This document shows, piece after piece, positions 16,851-23,666 of a stretch of DNA of 64,000 nucleotides. The stretch's first letter is position 1, and every line of letters begins with the position of its first letter. A model generated the notes under the pieces. That model made no database searches. It was not told the DNA's origin and was given only the letters and a program-made list of their open reading frames with translations. Made by a program: the position numbers and the translations under genes. The DNA comes from Bradyrhizobium stylosanthis (GTDB lineage Bacteria; Pseudomonadota; Alphaproteobacteria; Rhizobiales; Xanthobacteraceae): NCBI RefSeq assembly GCF_001641335.1, contig NZ_LVEM01000005.1, positions 496,001 to 560,000 on the forward strand, read 5' to 3'.

Positions 16851-17657
16851 ATGATTATTCTGTACGTTCAGGCGATAGGTTGCATCGCGTTGGCCCTCTG
16901 CCTTTTGATGGGATTGGCCTGGGTCGTTCAGCAGCGCACGGGCAATTCCGGCTGGGTGGACGCCATCTGGTCCTACGCCACCGGCCTCGTGGGCGCCGCA
17001 GCAGCCCTATGGCCGCTTGACGACGGTTTGCCGGCCCGCCGGGTGCTCGTCGCAGTGCTGGTGCTGGTGTGGTCGGTGAGGCTTGGGACGCACATCGCGC
17101 GCCGCTCCGCAGCGGGGATCGACGATCCCCGCTATGCGAATTATGCGCGCGAATGGGGAGCCGCGGCGCCGCGCCGGATGTTCTTCTTCCTCCAATCACA
17201 GGCGCTGGTCTCGGTGCCGCTGCCATTCGCCGTGTTCCTCGCAGCGCACGCGCCGGCGCCTGGACTGCGGCCGCAGGACTATATCGGGATCGGCATCATT
17301 CTGGTTGCCGTCGCCGGCGAGGCAATGGCAGACCGGCAGCTGCGGCGCTTCAAGCTCCGCCCGTCCAACGCCGGCCGCGTTTGCGATATCGGCCTTTGGC
17401 GCTGGTCGCGTCATCCGAACTATTTCTTCGAATGGCTGGGATGGCTGGCTTATCCGGTCATCGCGCTATCGCCCGGATACCCTTGGGGGTGGGCCAGCCT
17501 GGCGGCGCCCGCGATCATGTACTGGATCCTCGTCCACGTGACCGGAATCCCGCCGCTCGAGCAGCAGATGCTGCAATCGCGCGGCGAGAGGTATCGCCAG
17601 TATCAGGCACGCACCAGCGCGTTTTTCCCCTGGCCGCCGCGACAGGCTCAGCGATGA
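16851..17657 (+). CDS. DUF1295 membrane protein (steroid-reductase/ICMT-like fold)
   Basis: A 268-residue integral membrane protein of the DUF1295 family, related to 3-oxo-5-alpha-steroid 4-dehydrogenases and isoprenylcysteine methyltransferases. Hydrophobic helices lie at about 4-22, 40-60, 64-82, 110-130, 145-163 and 185-225. The conserved cofactor-binding segment is GLWRWSRHPNYFFEWLGW. GERYRQYQARTSAFFPWPP is the typical C-terminus. It could reduce or methylate a lipid chain. The start ATG at 16851 is preceded by GTGAGGG; a far longer frame back to 15999 is antisense to the FAD gene. It is divergent from the lipid operon. Confidence 0.88.
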   Translation: MIILYVQAIGCIALALCLLMGLAWVVQQRTGNSGWVDAIWSYATGLVGAAAALWPLDDGLPARRVLVAVLVLVWSVRLGTHIARRSAAGIDDPRYANYAREWGAAAPRRMFFFLQSQALVSVPLPFAVFLAAHAPAPGLRPQDYIGIGIILVAVAGEAMADRQLRRFKLRPSNAGRVCDIGLWRWSRHPNYFFEWLGWLAYPVIALSPGYPWGWASLAAPAIMYWILVHVTGIPPLEQQMLQSRGERYRQYQARTSAFFPWPPRQAQR

Positions 17658-17725
17658 GCCAGTGTGCCGGCGCGAGGCGCTGCGGGCTGTTGGGGGGACC
17701 GCAGAGCCCCATGCGTGCGCCGATG

Positions 17726-17754
17726 TGATCCGCCATGCCTCGCGGATCGTTAAC
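17726..17754 (+). promoter_or_regulatory. ECF-sigma (RpoE-like) promoter of the DUF2177 gene
   Basis: TGATCC, 17 bases, then GTTAAC, on the plus strand 54 bases before the DUF2177 start. It matches the other three sites of the locus in both halves and spacing. Confidence 0.75.
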
Positions 17755-17807
17755 CCGGCGGACAATTCGACAAATCGGCTACGTGCTGCCCGACGGGAAA
17801 CGCGGAC

Positions 17808-18209
17808 ATGAACCTTCTCCTCACCTATCTGGCGGTGGCCGTCACCTTCGTTGCTGTCGACATGGCCTGGCTCACGACCATGGTCGACAGGCTGTATCGG
17901 CCGGTGATGGGCGATATGTTGCGGGCTCAGCCCAACCTGCCGGCCGCGGCCGCGTTCTACGTGTTGTATCCTGTCGGCCTGATCTGGTTTGCCGTGCTGC
18001 CTGCGCAGCAAGACGGCGGCGCACTGCGCGCTTTCACGTCCGGCCTGCTGCTCGGATGCTTCACATATGCGACCTACGATCTCACCAATCAGGCAACGCT
18101 GCGAAACTGGTCGACCGGACTGACCCTTGCGGACGTTTGCTGGGGATCGTTTCTCGCCGGCGTCAGTGCCTGGACCGGATTTCTTGTCGCTCAAAAGCTG
18201 TCGCACTGA
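17808..18209 (+). CDS. DUF2177 family membrane protein
   Basis: A 133-residue inner-membrane protein with four predicted helices (about 1-22, 46-64, 75-93, 105-128). Family-typical motifs are AVDMAWLTTMVDRLYRPVMGDML after helix 1 and YATYDLTNQATLRNW between helices 3 and 4. DUF2177 proteins are often found beside CfaS/DUF1365 genes and in ECF-ChrR regulons; their activity is unknown. An RpoE-type promoter lies at 17726-17754. The gene converges with the 18269-18571 gene. Confidence 0.9.
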   Translation: MNLLLTYLAVAVTFVAVDMAWLTTMVDRLYRPVMGDMLRAQPNLPAAAAFYVLYPVGLIWFAVLPAQQDGGALRAFTSGLLLGCFTYATYDLTNQATLRNWSTGLTLADVCWGSFLAGVSAWTGFLVAQKLSH

Positions 18210-18268
18210 ACCCGTGCGGGCCGCACTGTTGCAACGGAGCCGAGTTGACCGCGCATCAGCATGTCCAT

Positions 18269-18571
18269 TCAGGTTCGCTTCCGGCCTTCGAGCTGCTCGA
18301 ATGCTTCCCTGGTTTCCACGATCTTGTCCGACAGGGACTTGAACGCACTCCGAGCCTGCAGCTTTGACTCCTCGTCGAACAAGAGGCAGGCGAGATCGAG
18401 CAATTGATCGCTCATGCGCTCCATAGTGGCGAGCAGCCGATCGAAGCCGGCTGCAGGATCGTCGGCCACGATACGTTCGACTTCCTGCACAATCGCCTCG
18501 AGCCTTGCGGTCGAGGAGACAAGCCGGTTCTCGCGTCCGCGCGCGGGAAATTCGATGATCTTTGCGTCCAT
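18269..18571 (-). CDS. Small helical hypothetical protein downstream of an ECF sigma gene
   Basis: A soluble, almost wholly alpha-helical protein of 100 residues starting MDAKIIEFPARGREN. Residues ~18-95 look like two or three long amphipathic helices (ARLEAIVQEVERIVADD, RLLATMERMSDQLLDLA, ALKSLSDKIVETREAFEQL-like). No known domain, Cys, His motif or membrane segment is seen. It starts 20 bases after the stop of the ECF sigma gene at 18592 and so is very likely co-expressed. A soluble partner or anti-sigma-like role is a guess from position only. Confidence 0.65.
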   Translation of the reverse strand: MDAKIIEFPARGRENRLVSSTARLEAIVQEVERIVADDPAAGFDRLLATMERMSDQLLDLACLLFDEESKLQARSAFKSLSDKIVETREAFEQLEGRKRT

Positions 18572-18591
18572 ACAGGGCGTTCTCGCCGGCT

Positions 18592-19176
18592 TCAGGCCGC
18601 GGCCGATGCCGCAAGGCAATCCTTGCGCACCGCCAAAATGGTTCGGTGCAGCCAGGTCTTGATGGTGCCGACCGGCACGCCGAAGCGCCGAGACAGGCTC
18701 GCGCGGCTCTCGCCCTCGAGATAAGCCAGAGCGACCAGCCTGCGGCGATCTTCCGGCAAGCGGGCCAGTACTCCGCGGGCAATCGGTTCGGCGCTGACGT
18801 AATCGAAATCCTCGGTTGGTGACGGCCCGGCCGCTGCCGGGACCGCCAGCGCCTCGTCCAGTTCGACATTCGGTTGTCGTCTGGTCCGCAGATGATCAAT
18901 TGCGGTGTGCCGAACGATTGCGGACATCCAGGCCATGGCGGGTGCGCGTCCGGAATCGAACCGGGCAGCATTGCGCCAGACCTTCAAGAAAGTTTCCTGG
19001 AGGATATCGTCGACGTCGTGCGGTGCGGCCCCGACCGCCAGTGCAATTCTCCGCAGCCTGCCGCGTGTCAGCGTATGAAGCTCCGCGAAGGCACGTGTCT
19101 CGCCTTCGGAGACGCGTGCCAGCAGTTCGGACAATTTCTCGATCTGCGCCTGACTTGCCAGGCTTGAACAGGCCAT
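18592..19176 (-). CDS. ECF-type RNA polymerase sigma factor (second of the locus)
   Basis: A 194-residue group 4 sigma factor. Region 2 spans ~20-85: the core-binding DVDDILQETFLKVWRNAARFD is followed by PAMAWMSAIVRHTAIDHLRTRR. Region 4 spans ~135-185: LPEDRRRLVALAYLEGESRASLSRRFGVPVGTIKTWLHR. It has its own TGATCC-N17-GTTTCG promoter at 19201-19229, identical in type to the promoter of the rpoE-like gene. This suggests that the first sigma factor activates it, or that both recognise the same element. No dedicated anti-sigma gene follows; the next gene encodes the small helical protein. Confidence 0.93.
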   Translation of the reverse strand: MACSSLASQAQIEKLSELLARVSEGETRAFAELHTLTRGRLRRIALAVGAAPHDVDDILQETFLKVWRNAARFDSGRAPAMAWMSAIVRHTAIDHLRTRRQPNVELDEALAVPAAAGPSPTEDFDYVSAEPIARGVLARLPEDRRRLVALAYLEGESRASLSRRFGVPVGTIKTWLHRTILAVRKDCLAASAAA

Positions 19177-19200
19177 GTCCTGTCTCCCTTGCGCTTCCTA

Positions 19201-19229
19201 CGAAACGCTCCGGGCAACGGCCCGGATCA
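19201..19229 (-). promoter_or_regulatory. ECF-sigma (RpoE-like) promoter of the second ECF gene
   Basis: Minus-strand TGATCC-N17-GTTTCG lies 24 bases before the start codon, in the 79-base gap after chrR. Confidence 0.75.
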
Positions 19230-19255
19230 CTCGGGGGGAGAAGGACGATGCAGGA

Positions 19256-19897
19256 TCACAGCCGCACGAACGGCCCGATCAGTCGGCCGAGGAAACCGTT
19301 GATGCGCAGGTCGCCGGTCATGGCGACCAGGCAGACGCAGGGGCCTTCGTCGCCGACGATGGGACGGTGATCGATCTCGTCATCGCCGTAGTCGAAATCT
19401 CCGGGACCGTAGCGCCCGCCCTCGTGGCTGAAGCTGCCCTCGAGCACGAGCGTCAGTTCGGTGCCGGTGTGAGTGTGCTCGAGCATGCGCGAGCCTGGCG
19501 CTGACCGAAGCAGGAAGGCGCGCGCCTTGCCCGAACCGGACAGCTCGATCGGTCGCAGGCTGAGACCGGGCGCCACCCGCCGGCGCTTGCCGATGCGATA
19601 CTTTCGCAGCGCCGGCGGGAGAGTGTGGTCCGTGCCAGATGCGAGGGGAGGCGCGGCTGTCTCCTCCGAAGACTGGTGAATTCGCGACATCGCGCGGTCG
19701 AACGCATCCGGTGCGATCGGCACCGGCTCGACATCCTCCAACGCTGCGCCCGCGAGCTGTTCTATGGCCTGCACGAAGCGGGCGCAGCGCGGGCAGTCCG
19801 CCACATGGACTCCCACGACCAGCTGATGGGCCTCTTCCAGCTTGCCGGCCGCGAAATCGGCCAGAAGCTCTTCCGGCGGATGATGGCTGATCGTCAT
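19256..19897 (-). CDS. chrR: ChrR family zinc anti-sigma factor
   Basis: A 213-residue two-domain ChrR protein that holds its cognate ECF sigma factor inactive until singlet oxygen or organic peroxide triggers its turnover. The N-terminal zinc-binding anti-sigma domain has His6, His31, Cys35 and Cys38 (HVADCPRC). The C-terminal cupin has His141, His143 and Glu147 (LEHTHTGTELTL) and His177 (EIDHRP). As far as I recall these are the same residue numbers as the ligands described in Rhodobacter sphaeroides ChrR. The start overlaps the sigma gene stop by four bases (ATGA), as expected for an anti-sigma gene. Confidence 0.95.
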   Translation of the reverse strand: MTISHHPPEELLADFAAGKLEEAHQLVVGVHVADCPRCARFVQAIEQLAGAALEDVEPVPIAPDAFDRAMSRIHQSSEETAAPPLASGTDHTLPPALRKYRIGKRRRVAPGLSLRPIELSGSGKARAFLLRSAPGSRMLEHTHTGTELTLVLEGSFSHEGGRYGPGDFDYGDDEIDHRPIVGDEGPCVCLVAMTGDLRINGFLGRLIGPFVRL

Positions 19898-20490
19898 GCT
19901 TCTTCGTCCAAAATGTCTCGCAGCCGGTTCATCGCCAGCCTGATCCGTGACTTGACCGTCCCAAGCGGAATTCCAAGCGTGGTCGCGATTTCCGGGTGCG
20001 GCCTTTCCTCGATGAACGACAGCCTCACCACCATGGATTGCTCTGCCGAGAGCTGCTCGATGGCCGCCGCGATCCGTGCCGCATCCTGCACGCGCGACAT
20101 CAGGATATCGGCCGTTTCGGCTTGATCCGGCTCATCCGGCAGCTCGGAACAGGTTTGCAGCCGGTCTGCCCGCGCCCTGCGGCGGAACAAATCGATCCGC
20201 AGATTGCGTGCGATGGTAAATATCCAGGCGGGCGCGCCCGCTGTCGCAGGATCAAACTGGTGCGCCTTACGCCATATGGCAATCATGGTGTTTTGGGCGA
20301 TCTCTTCCGCCTCATCGGCGCTGCACCCGGCCTTGAGCATCAGCCCTTTGATGCGGGGCGCAAAATGCTCGAATAGCCGCTTGAAAGCCTCCCGGTCGCT
20401 ATCGGAGGCGACGCGTCCGATCAAATCAGCCCAGTTCACCGTTGCTTTCGGCCCTTTGCTCGCACCAATCGACAGCCGCGCCGCAACCAT
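19894..20490 (-). CDS. rpoE: RpoE-like ECF sigma factor, ChrR-controlled
   Basis: A 198-residue ECF sigma factor. NWADLIGRVASDSDREAF and LFEHFAPRIKGLMLKAGC match the R. sphaeroides RpoE N-terminus. Region 2 is EEIAQNTMIAIWRKAHQFDP with APAWIFTIARNLRIDLFRRR; region 4 ends ATTLGIPLGTVKSRIRLAM. It is translationally coupled to chrR. It controls the response to singlet oxygen in relatives. The start at 20490 fits family length; ATG 20550 has a better GAGG site and would add 20 residues. The promoter at 20579-20607 excludes the longest frame (20583), whose start would lie at or upstream of the transcription start. Confidence 0.93.
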   Translation of the reverse strand: MVAARLSIGASKGPKATVNWADLIGRVASDSDREAFKRLFEHFAPRIKGLMLKAGCSADEAEEIAQNTMIAIWRKAHQFDPATAGAPAWIFTIARNLRIDLFRRRARADRLQTCSELPDEPDQAETADILMSRVQDAARIAAAIEQLSAEQSMVVRLSFIEERPHPEIATTLGIPLGTVKSRIRLAMNRLRDILDEEA

Positions 20491-20578
20491 CCGGGTTAAC
20501 CTGGCCTCAGCCCGGATTGGCACCTCAAAAGCCCGGATAGCAGCGATCATAGCGCCTCGACAAGCGACCTCTTGGGAT

Positions 20579-20607
20579 GACAACGACCGGGGCCGGCCGC
20601 CGGATCA
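20579..20607 (-). promoter_or_regulatory. ECF-sigma (RpoE-like) autoregulatory promoter
   Basis: Minus-strand TGATCC-N17-GTTGTC upstream of the rpoE-chrR pair. It matches the elements at 16737, 17726 and 19201, consistent with positive autoregulation. Confidence 0.75.
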
Positions 20608-20665
20608 CTTGGGGAGGGCACATTGCTGCTTGTTCCGCGGCGTGATGGGCTCGGTGCCCCGCTTC

Positions 20666-20681
20666 TGGCACTCCGCTTGCT
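20666..20681 (+). promoter_or_regulatory. Sigma-54 (RpoN) -24/-12 promoter
   Basis: CTGGCACTCCGCTTGCT fits the consensus YTGGCAC-N5-TTGCW, with GG and GC exactly 12 bases apart. It is oriented toward the small gene at 20739, whose start codon is 58 bases downstream. Confidence 0.65.
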
Positions 20682-20738
20682 CAGTCACAGCCAAAGTCGG
20701 GCCCCGGCAGGGCGGCCCGTTTCAGGTTGAGGCAAGTG

Positions 20739-20987
20739 ATGCAGGAAGTGTCCCGTTCTGGTGCTGCCGGTGAACCCCGGCTCGATGGTCTGATCGCCGA
20801 TTTGTGGTGGCGTGTTCGGCTGCTCAACGCCGACATTCTCGAGGAAGAGGCCAAAGCCGGAGTGTTCGACGCGCAGCAGCCGGACTATCCGCTGCTGGCG
20901 CTGAACCTTCGCGCGCGGCGTGACAATCTGGTCTCGACGCTCGGCGTGCTCGAGCGGCGTGCGAGATCGGAGTCCGAAGCGGCCTGA
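20739..20987 (+). CDS. Small hypothetical protein (82 aa) with a sigma-54-type promoter
   Basis: An 82-residue soluble protein, unrecognised. The sequence LDGLIADLWWRVRLLNADIL and the following ALNLRARRDNLVSTLGVLERR suggest a helical hairpin. There is no signal peptide, Cys or metal motif. The ATG at 20739 is preceded by TTGAGG at good spacing; TTG 20727 and GTG 20736 are in frame upstream. It lies head-to-head with rpoE-chrR and tail-to-tail with the 238-residue protein gene. A near-perfect -24/-12 element at 20666 suggests nitrogen- or enhancer-binding-protein-dependent expression. Confidence 0.6.
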   Translation: MQEVSRSGAAGEPRLDGLIADLWWRVRLLNADILEEEAKAGVFDAQQPDYPLLALNLRARRDNLVSTLGVLERRARSESEAA

Positions 20988-21058
20988 GCCTCCGGTCCCT
21001 CCACCGGAAAGGTCGGCGACTTCGCCTTCCTGACCGGATCGCTCTGGCGCCGGCACCC

Positions 21059-21775
21059 CTACTTGATGGCGCTTGCCGCGGTGGCGGCCGTCTGGAGTGC
21101 GCTCGCAACGTCCTTGGCGATGGGCGCCAGCGGCGTTGCGATGAGGCCGGTGACCAGGAAGAAGACCAGGTTCTCCTGCGTGATGCCCCAGATCGACATG
21201 CCGGCGATTTCGCTCAGCACGACTGACGTCACCATGGCGAGGGACTTCGCGGCATTGCGATATTTCTGGTCGCCGCGCTCGTAGGCCTCGTCGATCACCG
21301 CCGTGAGCACGGATTCGAACTGTGCGAGAGCGCTGGTGTCTGCGGCAGCGGCCTCTCCTCCGTCGGCTTTCTTCTGCACCGCGGATTGCAGCGCGTCGGC
21401 ATCGACCGCCGCGACATTGGCGAGCGCCGCCGCATTGGCCTGCGACAGTGCAAGCTGGATGAGCGATTTGGCCTTGGCCTTCTGGTCGGGCTTTGCCGCG
21501 CCGTTGAGCCAGTCGCCTTTCAGCGTCCGCAGGATCGCGTGCTTGCCGAAGGGCGCCGGGTTCGAGGCGATCGCGTTCAGGAACGGGGCGAGCCCGTCTT
21601 CGATGTGGCCGAACCCGATATTGGAAGGCCCGCCGCGAAACATCTTTGTCGTGTCGACCAATCCCATGGACGCGCCGCCAAGCGCGCCGATGGCCGTGAC
21701 GAGATTCGCGAGATTCGACACGCCGCCGGTGAGCAGCGCGTGGATGACGCTCGTCGTGGGTTGGGTGACGTCCAT
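21059..21775 (-). CDS. Hypothetical protein with hydrophobic C-terminal segment (238 aa)
   Basis: Not recognised. Residues ~1-70 are Gly/Ala-rich (HALLTGGVSNLANLVTAIGAL and a GGASMGLVDTTKMFRGGPSN stretch), and ~75-160 form an Ala-rich helical region. Residues ~175-238 hold the hydrophobic segments SLAMVTSVVLSEIAGM and ENLVFFLVTGLIATPLAP, so it may sit in or insert into a membrane. It is the last gene of the apparent operon 25344-21059, 31 bases after the peptidoglycan-active protein gene. A holin-like or immunity-like role is conceivable from position but not shown by sequence. Confidence 0.6.
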   Translation of the reverse strand: MDVTQPTTSVIHALLTGGVSNLANLVTAIGALGGASMGLVDTTKMFRGGPSNIGFGHIEDGLAPFLNAIASNPAPFGKHAILRTLKGDWLNGAAKPDQKAKAKSLIQLALSQANAAALANVAAVDADALQSAVQKKADGGEAAAADTSALAQFESVLTAVIDEAYERGDQKYRNAAKSLAMVTSVVLSEIAGMSIWGITQENLVFFLVTGLIATPLAPIAKDVASALQTAATAASAIK

Positions 21776-21806
21776 TTCTTCCTCCAGGTCGACGTGTGGT
21801 CTGGCA

Positions 21807-23654
21807 TCAGGCCATGAGCGAATTGGCCTTGTGCAGCCGGTCGGCGATTTCCGCGGGTTGATTGGCCGGCCTTTCGACGAATCGCACGAAGGCGGTCACG
21901 GCTTGCTCGAGGTCCGTCGCCTTGACGAAGCTGGGGACCTTCTTGCAAACGCCGACGATGATGTCGGTGTTCTTGAGGGCGTCGCGCAGGTCACCCAACG
22001 CGTGGCCCACGCCGAGGCCGCTTCTCATGTTGAGCTGAAACAGCCCGATGCTGTCCTCTTTCGACGTGTGGGTTTCCTGGCCGGGATCGAGACTCGACTC
22101 CCGCCACGCATTGGCGACCGCCGTGATCTGATGGAGCCGGCCGAAGCCGGCGTCGGCAAAGGCCTTGATGATGATCTTGGCCGCATCCTGTTGCTGGGCA
22201 TTGAAGTGGCTGAGATTGATGTTGCCGACCGCAGCAGGTCCGGCGGCGGGCCCTGCCACGTCGAGCCAGCGGATCGCCGCGACGCGCGAGCGCGCATAGG
22301 TGCTCTCCTTCACCGCGTCCGACTGGTTGCCGCCCAGCAGCGTGATCGTGTTGGCGTCGCCCCTGACGTAGAGGGCGACGTGACCGGAGACATCGTGATT
22401 CTCAGTCGGCGCCAGCACCACGACCGCACCCGGCGGCGTGTTGGTGCCGTTGATCGGCAGCGCATCGCCCCAGTTCTTCCACGATGCCGCCAGTGCCGGA
22501 TTCGTTTTCGGCACGCTGGCGGCCACGACCGGATCGCCGCAGGTCTTCATGCAGAACGAGACGAAGGCCGCGCACCAGGGTGTCTGCGACGTATTGGTCG
22601 GGAAATTGATCGACTGGAAATATTTGAGGATCTCGGCGTCGCTGTTTCCGACGCCTTCCTTGATGTGCTTGCCTTCCTCCTGCCGGGCAATGTCGAACCA
22701 CGGCGCCTTACCCGAGCCGACGACTGCGGCAATGGTTTCCGGCGCGTGCTTGTTGATGAGATCGAAGGCGTCCTTCAGCCCCTGGGCGAACCTGGCGCTG
22801 ACGCCGTTGACGAAATCCGCAACCGTCTTCGCGTTGGCGTCGTTGGTGCCCGTCAGGCCGGGGCGCGCCTTGAACAGGGCGGCGATCTGGTCGTCGGCGA
22901 GGCCGGCCTTGGTCTTGAGAAAATCATTGAGCTTGCTGGCACCGTCGGTGCCGGCCGCCGGTGCCGCAGCCGCCGCATCCTGGCCTTTGTCCGCCGGCGT
23001 CGCAGCCGCCGCGGCGAGTGCGATCGCGACTTTCGGGCTGCCGGTCAGATAGGCGAGGAAGATTTCCAGATAGCTCGGCAGCGCAGGCTCGGCGTCGCTG
23101 CCCTCGCCCGCGGCCCGTTTCGCCTGCGTGATCGCCTTGGCATCCGTGAACATCGTGAACGCTGCGCCCCAGGCCTGGGCGAGATAGTCGTCCACGCTCC
23201 CCGTCCCGAAGCCGGCCGCGAGGTCGCCGCCATTGTCGAGGAACCTCTTCCATTCGGCGGTGCTGATCTGGCACGGACCGACGCCATCCGATCCCGGAAT
23301 CTTGGGGTCGGCATTCACCATCTTGTGGCCGGTATCCTGGGTCTCGAAGATCGCGCGCGCGATCACGTAATCGGCCGAGACGAACCATGGCGTCGTCTGT
23401 GGCAGCATATTCACGGCGCGTTCCGCGATGAGGCATTCGCGAACGAAGGCCACCTCACTCATGAGGTCGCGGCCCTTCACGGCGAGGCTTTCCTTCGCCA
23501 CCCATCCGGTCTGATCATCGACCTTGACCTCGATGAAGTCGCCCGAAACGTTTCCGGTGCCGACAACGATCATGTTTCCGGTCAAGCCGTCGATGGCCGT
23601 GCCGCCGGGCTTATCGAGCAGGTCGGGAAAACCCTTAACCAGATAAGTTGTCAT
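21807..23654 (-). CDS. Multidomain peptidoglycan-active protein (SH3 / transglycosylase-like / TIGR02594-CHAP-like)
   Basis: 615 residues, no signal peptide. Domain 1 (~1-65) is SH3-like (FIEVKVDDQTGWVAKESLAV). Domain 2 (~70-200) looks like a lysozyme/transglycosylase fold (ARAIFETQDTGHKM, then DGVGPCQISTAEWKRFL). An Ala-rich linker (200-310) follows. Domain 3 (~320-475) is the TIGR02594/CHAP-like amidase family: PWFDIARQEEGKHI, then TPWCAAFVSFCMK with the catalytic Cys, and HVALYVRGD with the His. Domain 4 (~485-610) resembles a phage-tail-lysozyme fold (ANAWRESSLDPGQETH, DSIGLFQLNMR). It lies 12 bases after the lipoprotein gene. Several wall-cleaving modules without a Sec signal suggest a lysis enzyme or secreted effector. 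Confidence 0.75.
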   Translation of the reverse strand: MTTYLVKGFPDLLDKPGGTAIDGLTGNMIVVGTGNVSGDFIEVKVDDQTGWVAKESLAVKGRDLMSEVAFVRECLIAERAVNMLPQTTPWFVSADYVIARAIFETQDTGHKMVNADPKIPGSDGVGPCQISTAEWKRFLDNGGDLAAGFGTGSVDDYLAQAWGAAFTMFTDAKAITQAKRAAGEGSDAEPALPSYLEIFLAYLTGSPKVAIALAAAAATPADKGQDAAAAAPAAGTDGASKLNDFLKTKAGLADDQIAALFKARPGLTGTNDANAKTVADFVNGVSARFAQGLKDAFDLINKHAPETIAAVVGSGKAPWFDIARQEEGKHIKEGVGNSDAEILKYFQSINFPTNTSQTPWCAAFVSFCMKTCGDPVVAASVPKTNPALAASWKNWGDALPINGTNTPPGAVVVLAPTENHDVSGHVALYVRGDANTITLLGGNQSDAVKESTYARSRVAAIRWLDVAGPAAGPAAVGNINLSHFNAQQQDAAKIIIKAFADAGFGRLHQITAVANAWRESSLDPGQETHTSKEDSIGLFQLNMRSGLGVGHALGDLRDALKNTDIIVGVCKKVPSFVKATDLEQAVTAFVRFVERPANQPAEIADRLHKANSLMA

Positions 23655-23666
23655 GGTGGACCTTCA

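Noticed and set aside
15999-17657. 552-residue form of the DUF1295 protein
   Set aside because: The first 284 residues are antisense to the FAD gene. The conserved membrane protein begins at ATG 16851 behind a ribosome-binding site.
20491-20583. N-terminal extension of the RpoE-like sigma factor to 20583
   Set aside because: The start would fall at or upstream of the expected transcript start of the 20579-20607 promoter, and the family begins near 20490.
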